NCBI GenBank assembly: GCA_002238855.1
Contig: MPND01000011.1
Coordinates: forward strand, 36,595-100,594
Origin: SAR202 cluster bacterium bin90
Lineage (GTDB): Bacteria; Chloroflexota; Dehalococcoidia; Lucifugimonadales; JADFKI01
DNA length: 64,000 nt
Reading direction: 5' to 3'
Shown here piece by piece: positions 24,539-34,368 of the stretch. The notes beneath the pieces are model-generated. The model was not told where the DNA came from, searched no databases, and worked only from the letters and a program-made list of their open reading frames with translations. A program made the translations under genes and the position numbers. The first letter of the stretch is position 1. The number at the start of each line of letters is the position of its first letter.

Positions 24539-26206
24539 ATCACACAGTTTTCAGACTCGCTCCTAAAGGTTATACCCCTCGGCGGCCTTGGTGAAATCGG
24601 CCAGAACATGATGGCGCTGGAGTACGATGACGACATCATCGTCATCGACGCTGGATTGCTCTTCCCCGAAGAAGATATGCCAGGCGTCGATCTTGGCATC
24701 CCGGACATCACTTACCTTGTCCAGAACAGGGAAAAAGTCCGCGCCATCCTCATCACGCATGGTCATGAAGACCACATCGGTGCCCTCCCCTTCGTCCTGC
24801 CGGAGCTGGATGTTCCAGTTTACGCCTCGCGCCTCGCGCATGGACTGATAACCGTAAAGCTGCGGGAGCGCCGCCTCATTAGAGACGCCCGGCTGAATGT
24901 TGTGGAGCCGCATTCCCCCTTCAGGCTAGGCCGCTTTCACATAGAGTTCTTCCGCGTCTGTCACTCCATTCCTGATGCGATGGGCATTGCGATCACCACG
25001 CCCATCGGAACGGTCATACACACCGGCGATTTCAAGATCGACCATACGCCCGCCGATGGTCACTCAATGGACCTGGCGGCAATCGCTAGGCTCGCTGGCG
25101 ACGGCGCTCTGCTCCTTTGCTCGGACTCCACATACGCCGAGGTAAAGGGATATACCGCATCTGAGCAGGTGGTGGGCGAGGCGCTCGATCGTGTGATCTC
25201 AGAGGCGCCCGGACGGGTGATGATAGCGACATTCGCCTCCCTCATCTCTCGGATGCAGCAGGTCATAGACGCGGCTGTGCGGCACAATCGCAAGGTCACG
25301 GTGGTCGGTCGCAGCATGAGCAACAACGTCAAGATGGCGACGAACATGGGCTATCTCAGCGCCCCACCGGACACTATCGTGACGATGAACGAGGCCCGAC
25401 GGCTTCCTCACGACCAAGTCATAATAATGGCCACTGGCAGCCAGGGCGAGCCTACATCGGCGCTTGTGCGAATAGCCAACGGCGTCCACCGCGACGTTGA
25501 GGTAGAGCAAGGCGATACGGTAGTCATATCCGCGTCACCAATCCCCGGCAACGAGAAGACTGTTGCCAAGACCATAGATAACCTTTTCCGGCAGGGCGCG
25601 AATGTCATCTATAGCAGAGTGGCTACGGTGCATGTGCATGGCCACGCCAGCCAGGAAGAGCTGAAGACGATGCTGGGCCTCGTCAACCCGCGCTACTTCG
25701 TGCCGATTCACGGAGAGCGGCGTCACCTCGTGGCGCATGCGAATCTTGCACGCTCAATGGGCATGCCGGAAGAGGACATCTTCGTGCTGGAAGACGGCGA
25801 TGTATTGGCGCTGACTCCTGAAGAAGGCGTCGTCGTAGACAAGGTTGCGGCAGGGCACGTCTTTGTCGATGGAAAAACGTTCTGGGACATGGACAGTACC
25901 GTCTTCGCCGAACGAAGACGTCTTGCCAGAGAAGGTATTGTCGTTGTCGCCGCCACACTCAGCACGAGCACCTGCGAGGTTCTCACCGACCCTGAAATTG
26001 TCTCTTATGGCTTTGTAGAATTGGACGAATCCTTAGAACTTTTTGAAAAAACGTCAAAAAAGGTACTGACTTTACTAGAAGAAATGGGTGCCTCGGTCTT
26101 AACTTTAGATAAGGCAAGGGCAAGGGTCAGGGATTCGATATCGAAGTTTCTACATTCAGAGACTGGCAGGCGTCCCACAGTTCTCACGGTAATCGAGTAC
26201 ATCTAG
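24539..26206 (+). CDS. rnj: ribonuclease J
   Basis: This metallo-beta-lactamase/beta-CASP ribonuclease processes RNA from the 5' end and inside, as a core part of mRNA decay and rRNA maturation. The HGHEDHIGALP metal motif, HTGDFKIDHTP, the beta-CASP MATGSQGEP and the C-terminal VPIHGERRH all match RNase J. The track starts at ATG 24608, but the hallmark KVIPLGGLGEIGQN lies upstream in frame. The stretch back to the previous stop has no ATG, GTG or TTG. An ATC at 24539 lies 6 nt after GCAGGA and would give MTQFSDSLLKVIPLGG. This start is inferred. The total is about 555 residues. Confidence 0.9.
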   Translation: MTQFSDSLLKVIPLGGLGEIGQNMMALEYDDDIIVIDAGLLFPEEDMPGVDLGIPDITYLVQNREKVRAILITHGHEDHIGALPFVLPELDVPVYASRLAHGLITVKLRERRLIRDARLNVVEPHSPFRLGRFHIEFFRVCHSIPDAMGIAITTPIGTVIHTGDFKIDHTPADGHSMDLAAIARLAGDGALLLCSDSTYAEVKGYTASEQVVGEALDRVISEAPGRVMIATFASLISRMQQVIDAAVRHNRKVTVVGRSMSNNVKMATNMGYLSAPPDTIVTMNEARRLPHDQVIIMATGSQGEPTSALVRIANGVHRDVEVEQGDTVVISASPIPGNEKTVAKTIDNLFRQGANVIYSRVATVHVHGHASQEELKTMLGLVNPRYFVPIHGERRHLVAHANLARSMGMPEEDIFVLEDGDVLALTPEEGVVVDKVAAGHVFVDGKTFWDMDSTVFAERRRLAREGIVVVAATLSTSTCEVLTDPEIVSYGFVELDESLELFEKTSKKVLTLLEEMGASVLTLDKARARVRDSISKFLHSETGRRPTVLTVIEYI

Positions 26207-26319
26207 GCTGAATCGCTTCTAACTTGAGCGCGTTCAACCGTCTGCCAGGATGATGTTGTCGCCTGACTCACTCCCTATGAGACTTACTCCCTTGTTTCAT
26301 CAGGTGAGGTCAGACACAA

Positions 26320-28977
26320 ATGGCAAATAGCACAATTTCTGCGTCGGCGAAGGCAGCGGGCGCTCCCTCCAGGGCAATGCACCTCCTTTCCAGGGTGACA
26401 TGGTACGAACTTCTGGCGGTCCCCGTTATAGCAGTCGTCGCGGCAGTCTTCTGGTTCAAGGAAGTTATCACCGAGGCATTCTGGGAAGCACAGGAGCGCA
26501 CAACTACCTCTCTCGGACTTGGCATGATGCCGCTTGGAATCTGGGCAGGCGTCTTCGTCGCGGCAATGATGATTAAGCCAAGTCTCTTCCGTCATTACAG
26601 GTACTGGTTAGGGTCGGCGCTGCTTGTTCTCCTTACGCTCGGCGTGCTGTCGATGTTCAGGCCCCTTGATGGAACACTCGCCTGGTTCACTCTTGACGGA
26701 TACGTCTCGCTCGGAGGGACGTTCGGTGAAACGATAGCCGGACCCGTGCTTTGGCAGCAGATTCTCAGGCTCGGCGCACTGGCAATCGTTGCGGTTACCG
26801 TTCTGGCTCCGGCATTCGCGGCACTCATAGCTATTGCTACCGGGCGGCTGGTCACCTATGGCTGTATCGGCGTGTTGCTCCTTGCCAAAGGCGTCGGCAG
26901 TCAGTTCCAGCGCAAGAATCGGGACTCTGAGACTGAAGACGACCTAGCTGGCGGCGCGGCGTCCACAGAGCCTGACTACTCTTTAGATTACGCATCCTCG
27001 GGGACTGGGCCAGAAATCGAGGAGGCGGACGATCATTCTCAGCGTCCGGTGTCCAAATTCGCCATGGCCATCGCAACTGCCCCACTCTCGATCGACTCGA
27101 CGATGACAGAGACCGCGTCTGATCGTGCCTCGCCTGACGGTACCCTTACGGATGCTTCCGCAGCCGAACTACGAAAACGAGAGGAAACCGACATGCAAGC
27201 CAATACGGACTTCGATTTTGGATTTTCCAGTGTAGCAACTGACACAGCACTTGCCGATGCCGACACGGACGAGTACGGCTTAGGGCGGGAGCAGGTGAAC
27301 GGCTATGGCTATGACGACCTTGACCCGCTGGATGATTACGATCTGCCTGACGAAGACATCGGCGGGGAATTCAAGGAGATTGAGAATCTAACAGTCAACC
27401 CGCCCTCAGCCCTGCCCGAAGAAGATTCAAAGGCATCCGGACTTACTGTGCGACTTCTTGGCAGAAACAGGGAGGCGTGGGCGAAACCTTCAATCCAGTT
27501 GCTGGAGGGTGTGCAAGATCGCGGAGTGCCCGAAGACCAGATCCGTGAGACTGCCGAGACTATCCGGCAGACGCTCGCGGATTACGACATAGAAGTGGAG
27601 ATCGGCCAGATCAAGTATGGCCCCACGGTCACCATGTACGGCATAATTCCCGGCTGGATACGACGATACAAGCAGGTCAAGCTTGAGGACGAATTCGGCA
27701 ATCCCATACGAGACCAGAAGGGCAAGCAGATAGTCAAGCGCCAGGAGCAGAAGACACGAGTCAAGGTGGACAGCATCCTCCAGCGCGAGAAAGACCTCTC
27801 CCTAGCACTTCGCACTCCCAACCTTCGCATCGAGACTCCTGTAATGGGGAAGGCTCAGGTGGGCATCGAGATACCCAACAGAGAGCCGTCGCCCGTGACT
27901 CTGCGCTCAATCATGGAGAGTTCTGAGTACCAGAAGTTGAGGTCGAATGCCGACCTGCCCGTTGCAATGGGCAAGGGCACCGGGGGCGAAAACATTGCGC
28001 TTGACCTGGCAAAGATGCCGCATCTGCTAATCGCCGGCGCGACCGGCTCCGGAAAGAGCGTCGCGCTGAACGCAATTGTCGCCGGACTTCTCATGGAGCG
28101 CTCTCCCGCCGAAATACGCATGCTCCTGATCGATCCAAAGCGCGTCGAACTAACCCCATACAACGGCATCCCGCACCTGCTCTGCCCAGTCATCGTCGAG
28201 GTGGACGAGGTGGTCGGAATGCTCAAAGGCGTCATCAACGAGATGATGAACCGTTATCGCCAGATGGAGGAGATTGGCGTCAGAAATATCGAGGCATACA
28301 ACAAGCGTATGCGCGACGATAAGATGCCTTTCCTGCTGGTTGTCGTTGACGAGCTCGCCGACCTTATGATGACTGCGGCCTTTGATGTTGAACAGTCGCT
28401 CTGCCGTCTGGCGCAGCTTGGACGAGCTACCGGCATTCACCTGATACTCGCGACACAACGTCCCTCTGTGGATGTCGTTACAGGCCTCATCAAGGCGAAT
28501 TTCCCGAGCCGCGTCAGCTTCGGCGTTACCTCGCACATCGACTCCCGCACCATTCTGGACACAAATGGCGCGGAGAAGCTGCTGGGCAAGGGCGACATGC
28601 TCTACCTGCCGCGCGATGCCTCAAGACCGCTGCGCGCCCAGGGCGCATTCATTTCCGACAAAGAGATTGACCGCCTCATCGACTTCTGGCAGTCCACGCC
28701 TCGCGGCTGGGTGCCCAGCGTTGACCTTCGTCCCGTTGCCGGAGAGGAATCAGAGGACTCGGAGACAGATCTGTCATCATCGACGGATGCCCTGTTCGAT
28801 AAAGCCGTGGAACTCGCCTACACCCAGAAGAAGCTCTCGACTTCACTGCTGCAGCGACGTCTGCGAATAGGCTATCCACGCGCGGCGCGTCTCATGGATG
28901 AGCTGGAGGAGAACGGCATTGTCAGCGCGGGCGATGGTTCCAAGTCAAGAGATGTTATAATAAATAGTGTAGCTTAA
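26320..28977 (+). CDS. ftsK: FtsK/SpoIIIE DNA translocase
   Basis: The 885-residue protein has several membrane segments in the first 190 residues, a long acidic linker, then the alpha, beta and gamma motor parts. Walker A GATGSGKS is near residue 575, Walker B LLVVVDELADLMM follows, and the C-terminal winged-helix gamma domain reads DALFDKAVELAYTQKKLSTSLLQRRLRIGYPRAARLMDELEENGIVS. It pumps chromosomal DNA through the division septum and helps dimer resolution via gamma binding to KOPS sites. ATG follows GAGGT. It is 113 bp downstream of rnj and could share its transcript. Confidence 0.95.
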   Translation: MANSTISASAKAAGAPSRAMHLLSRVTWYELLAVPVIAVVAAVFWFKEVITEAFWEAQERTTTSLGLGMMPLGIWAGVFVAAMMIKPSLFRHYRYWLGSALLVLLTLGVLSMFRPLDGTLAWFTLDGYVSLGGTFGETIAGPVLWQQILRLGALAIVAVTVLAPAFAALIAIATGRLVTYGCIGVLLLAKGVGSQFQRKNRDSETEDDLAGGAASTEPDYSLDYASSGTGPEIEEADDHSQRPVSKFAMAIATAPLSIDSTMTETASDRASPDGTLTDASAAELRKREETDMQANTDFDFGFSSVATDTALADADTDEYGLGREQVNGYGYDDLDPLDDYDLPDEDIGGEFKEIENLTVNPPSALPEEDSKASGLTVRLLGRNREAWAKPSIQLLEGVQDRGVPEDQIRETAETIRQTLADYDIEVEIGQIKYGPTVTMYGIIPGWIRRYKQVKLEDEFGNPIRDQKGKQIVKRQEQKTRVKVDSILQREKDLSLALRTPNLRIETPVMGKAQVGIEIPNREPSPVTLRSIMESSEYQKLRSNADLPVAMGKGTGGENIALDLAKMPHLLIAGATGSGKSVALNAIVAGLLMERSPAEIRMLLIDPKRVELTPYNGIPHLLCPVIVEVDEVVGMLKGVINEMMNRYRQMEEIGVRNIEAYNKRMRDDKMPFLLVVVDELADLMMTAAFDVEQSLCRLAQLGRATGIHLILATQRPSVDVVTGLIKANFPSRVSFGVTSHIDSRTILDTNGAEKLLGKGDMLYLPRDASRPLRAQGAFISDKEIDRLIDFWQSTPRGWVPSVDLRPVAGEESEDSETDLSSSTDALFDKAVELAYTQKKLSTSLLQRRLRIGYPRAARLMDELEENGIVSAGDGSKSRDVIINSVA

Positions 28978-29122
28978 TGGCTTTTCCGTCCCTTCGGAAT
29001 AGTTCCAAGGGGTAGATTGAACTTTACTCTTGCCGCGAGACCTTTAACAGAGCGCCTCACACCAGAAGGACAGATAGAGCGCAGTTGCGAAGAGCCTCCG
29101 CGCAAGAATGGGAGCGCGTACC

Positions 29123-30922
29123 ATGATGCGTAACTTCACTGGCATGGTCAGTTCGGTGATGAGCAGCCGTAACGGACATACCGAGCCTCCCATACGCGAT
29201 ATATGCCTGGTCTGCGATCAGAGCATGGCATTGTCCGACCTTTACGCAACCATGCGCGTCTGCCCGATATGCCGTTTCCACTACAGCCTGACGGCACGGG
29301 AGCGCATCGCCTCGCTGGCCGATGCAGAGAGTTTCAGAGAGATCAACCGTTCAGTCTCGTCACTTGACCCGCTTTCTTTCTCCTCAAGAGGGTCCTACAA
29401 GCAGCGCATTTTCAAGGACCAGCGTCGCACCGGACTCACCGAGGCGGTAGTAACCGGCAGGTGCTCCATCAGCGGCAGCCCAGTGATGTTGATCGCACTC
29501 GACTTCGGCTTCATGGGCGGCTCCATGGGCTGCGTCGTTGGGGAGAAGATAGCGCTGGCGCTCGAACAGGCGGCAAAGCGAAATCTGCCCGTCATCGCGG
29601 TTATCACCAGCGGCGGAGCGCGCTTCCAGGAAGGCGTGCTATCTCTGATGCAGATGGCTAAGACCTCTATTGCCGCGGTGCAGCTTGCCAAGAAGGGGCT
29701 TCCATTCATCGTAGTGCTTGCCAATCCAGCGACCGGCCAGGCATATGCCAGTTTCGCCAGCCTCGCGGATATCATCGTAGCCGAGCCGGAAGCTATTGTC
29801 GGTTTCTCATCGGTACGCGCTCTACAGGAAGCAGCCGACGACCCACTTCCACGCAGCTCGCAGACAGCCGAGGCGCACCTGCGCAGTGGACTGATTGACG
29901 GGATAGTTGACCGGTCGAAGCTGCGCACACTCATTGCTGTAATACTCGACAATCTTGGGCGGAAATACCGGCTAACCGCAGCCGAAAAGAGCCCAAAGCT
30001 TGCTATTGAACCCCAGAAAACGGAAGCCTGGGATTACGTCCGGCTGGCGCGACACGAGGACAGGCCCACTTCGTCAGACTACATTCGCAATATGTTCGGC
30101 AATTTCGTGGAGATCCATGGAGACCGGGCGAGTGAGGACGATGAATCCGTAATATGCGGCTTCGGTCAACTCGGCGGCCTGACTGTAATGGCGGTGGGAC
30201 AGGAACGCCTGAAGGATTCTGGCAAGGGAATCCCACCGAGCGGATTCCGCAAAGCCCAGAGAGCCTTCGACATGGCGGAGAAATTCAGCCTGCCTATCGT
30301 AACCTTACTCGACTCCACCGGCCCAGATGTCAGCCTCGAATCAGAGCAGCACGGGATGGGTGGCGCAATCGCTACCACCATCGCACGACTTAGCGGACTC
30401 AGCACGCCGACCATCGCCGTCGTCATTGGCGAGGGCGGCAGTGAGGCGGCTCTCGCATTTGGCGTTGCTGACAGGGTCCTGATGATGGAGAACGCGATCT
30501 ACTCCACCATTTCACCGGAAGGCGCAGCGGAGTTGATCTACCAGGACGAAGGGCGGGCCGACGAGGTAGCGGAGTCATTGAAGCTCACCGCGCACGATTG
30601 CCGCGAATATGGCATTGTTGACCTGCTCGTGCAGGAACCGCCGGGCGGCGCCCACACCGACCATGATGAATCCGCGCGGCAACTGAGGCGGGTGCTGCTG
30701 CAGGAAATGTCCGAAATTCAGTCGAAGTCGGCTCGCGGCCTGCTCAAGGACCGTTACAGGAAGTTCCGCAATATGGGCGAGTACAGCTCATACTTTCGTG
30801 CCGCAATCAACCGGGAAGCGAGCGCCTTGCAGGGCTTCGTGTCCAGCGGAGTCCGCCGCATAGCGCGCCGCCAGCACTCCGAACAGACGGAACCTCCGCA
30901 GAGCGCGGCGATGTTCGACTGA
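29123..30922 (+). CDS. accDA: fused acetyl-CoA carboxylase carboxyltransferase (AccD-AccA)
   Basis: One polypeptide of about 599 residues joins the beta (AccD) and alpha (AccA) subunits. The N-terminus has the AccD zinc ribbon CLVC...CPIC and the AccD core (FMGGSMGCVVGEKI, SGGARFQEGVLSLMQMAKTS). From about residue 300 AccA follows (GDRASEDDESVICGFGQLGG, SGFRKAQRAFDMAEKFSLPIVTLLDSTGPD, GEGGSEAALAFGVADRVLMMENAIYSTISPEGAAELI). It makes malonyl-CoA for fatty acid synthesis with AccB/AccC. The track starts at 29108, but ATG 29123 has GGGAG 8 nt upstream and is preferred. It is convergent with the DapA-family gene. Confidence 0.93.
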   Translation: MMRNFTGMVSSVMSSRNGHTEPPIRDICLVCDQSMALSDLYATMRVCPICRFHYSLTARERIASLADAESFREINRSVSSLDPLSFSSRGSYKQRIFKDQRRTGLTEAVVTGRCSISGSPVMLIALDFGFMGGSMGCVVGEKIALALEQAAKRNLPVIAVITSGGARFQEGVLSLMQMAKTSIAAVQLAKKGLPFIVVLANPATGQAYASFASLADIIVAEPEAIVGFSSVRALQEAADDPLPRSSQTAEAHLRSGLIDGIVDRSKLRTLIAVILDNLGRKYRLTAAEKSPKLAIEPQKTEAWDYVRLARHEDRPTSSDYIRNMFGNFVEIHGDRASEDDESVICGFGQLGGLTVMAVGQERLKDSGKGIPPSGFRKAQRAFDMAEKFSLPIVTLLDSTGPDVSLESEQHGMGGAIATTIARLSGLSTPTIAVVIGEGGSEAALAFGVADRVLMMENAIYSTISPEGAAELIYQDEGRADEVAESLKLTAHDCREYGIVDLLVQEPPGGAHTDHDESARQLRRVLLQEMSEIQSKSARGLLKDRYRKFRNMGEYSSYFRAAINREASALQGFVSSGVRRIARRQHSEQTEPPQSAAMFD

Positions 30923-30945
30923 TAGCGTCCGTGGGCAAACGGATG

Positions 30946-31908
30946 TTATCGCAGTATGCCCTCTGACTCCAGCAAGGCACGAATCCGCGCGGTAGCGTCC
31001 GCGTCCACACCGGGCGTCGGCTTGCGAGGACGCATCCCCTCGAATCCCAACAGCCGCAGAGCCTCTTTGACACCGGGCGTGCCATACTTGATTATCGTGC
31101 GGTCGAGCTTGGAAGCAGAATCCTGCAATTCTCGCGCCCCTGCGAATTTCCCCTGCAAGCCGAGCGTCATGATATCCATGCACAGCTTTGGCGCGACATT
31201 TCCAAGCCACATGCACGCGCCATTCGCGCCCATCAGCGCGCCGTATGCGAGGAGGCCGCCGTTGCAAATCCAGAAACTTCGATCATCCGGCACTTCTGAG
31301 CGCACATACGCTTCAAAACGAAGGTCGTGATCGGTGATGTACCCAAAGACGTTGTCCATAGCGCACACGACGCCAAGCGTCTCCGGGGAAGCGGCGGGTA
31401 CACCGGTGAAGGTCTGATGAATGACTACAACGGGCAGCGGCGAGTTACCGGTTACGGCATCGAAATAGTCCTCGACGGCAGAATCGGACAATCCCCTGGG
31501 AACACGCACACGCACCATGTCTGCGCCTGCGTCGGCGTACGACTCCGCCAGGCGCAGCGTTTCGCGCGTGGAAGGGTTGTCGATGCCAGCTATGGTGAAC
31601 CGTTGACCACCGTGCGCCCGAGCCGCGACACGCACAATCTCGATGCGCTCCGCCTCACTGAGCGCCAGCTCCTCGCCGTTCGCGGTCGTCAGCACGAAGC
31701 CTGACAGTGGCGTTTCCAGCCAGCGTTCTATGTTGCGTTCCAGAGCGTCGAAATCAACCGAATCGTCCGCCTTGAATGGCGTCGGAGTGGGAGTGACTAC
31801 TATCGGGTCGGAGTCAGGTATGGGCAATTGCTGCTTTGCCTTCTTGCCTTTAGCGCCCAACCGCGAGCGTGCCACCGTGTGGGCTACGGCCGGACTCGAA
31901 CGCGGCAA
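30946..31908 (-). CDS. dihydrodipicolinate synthase / N-acetylneuraminate lyase family aldolase
   Basis: This (beta/alpha)8 aldolase of the DapA/NanA family is about 300-320 residues. It has [79 protein letters not shown], and [14 protein letters not shown] where other members carry the catalytic-Tyr region. Schiff-base chemistry on pyruvate is expected, although the substrate is not fixed. The track start (31908) overlaps leuD by 59 bp. GTG or TTG codons between there and 31820 give less overlap, so the exact start is open. It ends the ilv-leu gene run. Confidence 0.85.
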   Translation of the reverse strand: MPRSSPAVAHTVARSRLGAKGKKAKQQLPIPDSDPIVVTPTPTPFKADDSVDFDALERNIERWLETPLSGFVLTTANGEELALSEAERIEIVRVAARAHGGQRFTIAGIDNPSTRETLRLAESYADAGADMVRVRVPRGLSDSAVEDYFDAVTGNSPLPVVVIHQTFTGVPAASPETLGVVCAMDNVFGYITDHDLRFEAYVRSEVPDDRSFWICNGGLLAYGALMGANGACMWLGNVAPKLCMDIMTLGLQGKFAGARELQDSASKLDRTIIKYGTPGVKEALRLLGFEGMRPRKPTPGVDADATARIRALLESEGILR

Positions 31909-32470
31909 TGGAGTCTTCCTGCTCCAATGTTAGCCCGATGTCGTCCAGGCCGTTCAGCAGCAGGTAGCGACGGAATGCCTCAATCTCGAATGTTGCGGAA
32001 ATCTCCTCGTCGTTGTCCCACACACGCTGCCCGTCGAGGTCAACATTCAGCGTATAGCCGGGGGTATTCTCTGCTTTCTCCAGAATGCGCTCCACGACAT
32101 CTTCAGGCAATACTACCGGCAGCAAGCCGTTCTGGAAGCAGTTGTTGAAGAAGATGTCAGCAAAGCTCGGCGCGATCACGCATCGGAAGCCGTAGTCCTG
32201 CAGCGCCCAGGGCGCATGCTCGCGCGACGAACCGGAACCGAAGTTCCTGCCCGCGACGATAATTGACGAATTTTCATATCCCGGCTTGTTCAGGATGAAA
32301 TCAAGGTTCTTCGATCCGTCCTCGTTGAAGCGCCAGTCATTGAACAGGAACTGGCCGAAGCCCGTGCGCTCGATGCGCTTCAGGAACTGCTTGGGGATAA
32401 TCTGGTCGGTGTCAACATTGACACGGTTCAGCGGCGCGACAACGCCCTCGTGCTTTACAAATGCATCCAT
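31850..32470 (-). CDS. leuD: 3-isopropylmalate dehydratase small subunit
   Basis: The 206-residue LeuD has [22 protein letters not shown] at the start and the swivelling-domain motif [22 protein letters not shown], typical of the proteobacterial-size small subunit. With LeuC it isomerises 2-isopropylmalate to 3-isopropylmalate in leucine synthesis. ATG follows GAGGT. The cytochrome c gene interposes between it and leuC. The C-terminus overlaps the start of the DapA-family ORF. Confidence 0.95.
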   Translation of the reverse strand: MDAFVKHEGVVAPLNRVNVDTDQIIPKQFLKRIERTGFGQFLFNDWRFNEDGSKNLDFILNKPGYENSSIIVAGRNFGSGSSREHAPWALQDYGFRCVIAPSFADIFFNNCFQNGLLPVVLPEDVVERILEKAENTPGYTLNVDLDGQRVWDNDEEISATFEIEAFRRYLLLNGLDDIGLTLEQEDSIAAFESGRSPHGGTLAVGR

Positions 32471-32496
32471 TTACACTACCTCTCGTCTTGTCTTGT

Positions 32497-32868
32497 TTAC
32501 CTGATAATTCCGCCGTCGCGCTGCAGGTTTCTGACATACGCGATAATCTCAGTAACTTCATCCTCCGACAGTCCGGGGACGGGCGCCATATCGCCGAACT
32601 CCCAGTGATGGGAGATAACGCCGTTCTTCACGGCATTCTGAAATGAAAAGTCCGGATGATGCCCCGGCTCGTATAGTCTGTGTACCAAGGGTGGTCCAGT
32701 ATTCGTGCCGTCTGCCATTTCGCCATGGCAGCGCGCGCAATTATCGGCAAAGAGTTGAGACCCGCCTAGCTGTTGTGGCTCTTCCGAACCGCATGCCAGA
32801 ATCAGAAACGATAACAACGCCAGAACTGGCGCAATAAGCGCACCACTCTTAAAGCCCTTCGAATTCAC
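32497..32868 (-). CDS. single-heme c-type cytochrome lipoprotein
   Basis: The 123-residue protein has a lipoprotein signal (LLSFLILAC) and one heme site CARCH, with a later Met (GDMAPVPGLSEDE) as likely axial ligand. This is the class I cytochrome c layout of about 90 residues. It should carry electrons on the outer face of the membrane. It starts at GTG with AGGT nearby. Placement between leuC and leuD is odd. No metabolic link to leucine synthesis is known to me; it may be a recent insertion into the operon. Confidence 0.88.
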   Translation of the reverse strand: MNSKGFKSGALIAPVLALLSFLILACGSEEPQQLGGSQLFADNCARCHGEMADGTNTGPPLVHRLYEPGHHPDFSFQNAVKNGVISHHWEFGDMAPVPGLSEDEVTEIIAYVRNLQRDGGIIR

Positions 32869-32883
32869 GGTTCACCTGCTAAA

Positions 32884-34284
32884 CTACCACTCCCGTATAT
32901 CAACGAAGTGCCCGGCAATCGCAGCCGCAGCAGCCATTTCGGGGCTGACAAGGTGCGTGCGTCCGCCCTTGCCCTGCCGTCCCTCGAAGTTACGGTTCGA
33001 GGTGGATGCGCAGCGCTCGCCCGGCTGAATGATGTCCGGGTTCATGCCGAGGCACATGGAGCAGCCGGCAACCCGCCAGTCGAAACCGGCATCCGTAAAG
33101 ATAGCGTCCAATCCCTCGTCCTCAGCCTGCTTCTTGATTGCGGCGGAGCCCGGCACGACCATCGCGTACACGTTATCGTTGACCTTGCGTCCGCGCGCGA
33201 CCTCGGCGGCGGCGCGCAGGTCTTCTATGCGCGAGTTCGTGCAGGAGCCTATGAACACCCGGTCCAGTGTGATGTCCTGAATCGGCGTGTCCGGCTCAAG
33301 CCCCATGTACTGCAGCGCCCGAACTACGGACTCCTGGTCACCCGCATCCTCATATGAACTGGGATCAGGCACACGGCTGGTAACCCGGGCAACCATTCCG
33401 GGGTTCGTGCCCCAGGTTACATGCGGCTCCAGTGCCGAGCCATTAATCTCCACAAGACTGTCGTATTCAGCGCCCTCGTCCGTAGCAAGCTTGCGCCACT
33501 CTTCGACCGCGGCGTCGAAGTCGTCGCCTTGCGGCACCTGCGCCCGTCCGCGCATATACTCGAATGTGGTGTCGTCGGGGGCGATCATGCCCGCGCGCGC
33601 GCCGCCTTCGATGGACATGTTACATACGGTCATTCGCCCTTCCATCGACATGGAGCGAATCACCTCGCCGGTGTATTCGATCACATGGCCCGTCGCCCCC
33701 GCAACGCCAATCTTGTCGATGATGCTGAGTACGACATCCTTCGCCGTAACGCCCACGGACAGCTTGCCGTTTACGCGAACTTCCATCGTCTTGGGCTTGA
33801 ACTGGCGCAGGGTCTGCGTGGCGAGAACATGCTCCACTTCCGATGTGCCAATGCCCATAGCGAACGCGCCGAATGCGCCGTGCGTCGAGGTGTGGCTGTC
33901 GCCGCATACAATGACCTTGCCCGGCTGCGTGTAACCCTGCTCAGGCCCTATGACATGAACAATGCCCTGAAGCGGGCTGAACCTATCGTATAGCGTTATG
34001 CCGAAGTCCTCGCAGTTCCTGTCTAGAGCATCCAACTGCGCCTTCGCGATAGGATCGGTGATGGGCCGGGAAAGTTCCCATGTGGGCGTATTGTGGTCTG
34101 CGGTTGCGATGGTCAGTTCCGGGCGACGCACCTTACGACCTGACATTCGCAGCCCTTCAAACGCCTGCGGCGAAGTAACTTCGTGAACAAGGTGCAGGTC
34201 AACATACAGGATAGTCGGCTGTCCCGTCTCTTCGTGGACGACATGGCTGTCCCATAGCTTTTCGAACATTGTCTTTGGTGGCAT
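32884..34284 (-). CDS. leuC: 3-isopropylmalate dehydratase large subunit
   Basis: The 466-residue aconitase-family protein has the 4Fe-4S ligands in [13 protein letters not shown] and [10 protein letters not shown]. The N-terminus ([40 protein letters not shown]) is diagnostic for LeuC. With LeuD it carries out the second step of leucine synthesis. The start is taken as ATG 34284, with AGGT about 14 nt upstream. A hairpin (34318-34342) separates it from leuA. Confidence 0.95.
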   Translation of the reverse strand: MPPKTMFEKLWDSHVVHEETGQPTILYVDLHLVHEVTSPQAFEGLRMSGRKVRRPELTIATADHNTPTWELSRPITDPIAKAQLDALDRNCEDFGITLYDRFSPLQGIVHVIGPEQGYTQPGKVIVCGDSHTSTHGAFGAFAMGIGTSEVEHVLATQTLRQFKPKTMEVRVNGKLSVGVTAKDVVLSIIDKIGVAGATGHVIEYTGEVIRSMSMEGRMTVCNMSIEGGARAGMIAPDDTTFEYMRGRAQVPQGDDFDAAVEEWRKLATDEGAEYDSLVEINGSALEPHVTWGTNPGMVARVTSRVPDPSSYEDAGDQESVVRALQYMGLEPDTPIQDITLDRVFIGSCTNSRIEDLRAAAEVARGRKVNDNVYAMVVPGSAAIKKQAEDEGLDAIFTDAGFDWRVAGCSMCLGMNPDIIQPGERCASTSNRNFEGRQGKGGRTHLVSPEMAAAAAIAGHFVDIREW

Positions 34285-34317
34285 TTTTCTTGAAAACCTC
34301 GCGTTCTTTACATTCTT

Positions 34318-34342
34318 GAGGGCGGCGTTTTATGCCGCCCTC
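34318..34342. other. GC-rich hairpin between leuA and leuC
   Basis: GAGGGCGGC and GCCGCCCTC form a perfect 9-bp stem with a 7-nt loop between leuA and leuC. There is no T-run in the direction of transcription (minus), so it is more likely an mRNA-processing or stability hairpin than a terminator. Confidence 0.4.
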
Positions 34343-34368
34343 ATTTATCTGCAATCCAGTGCGCTACG

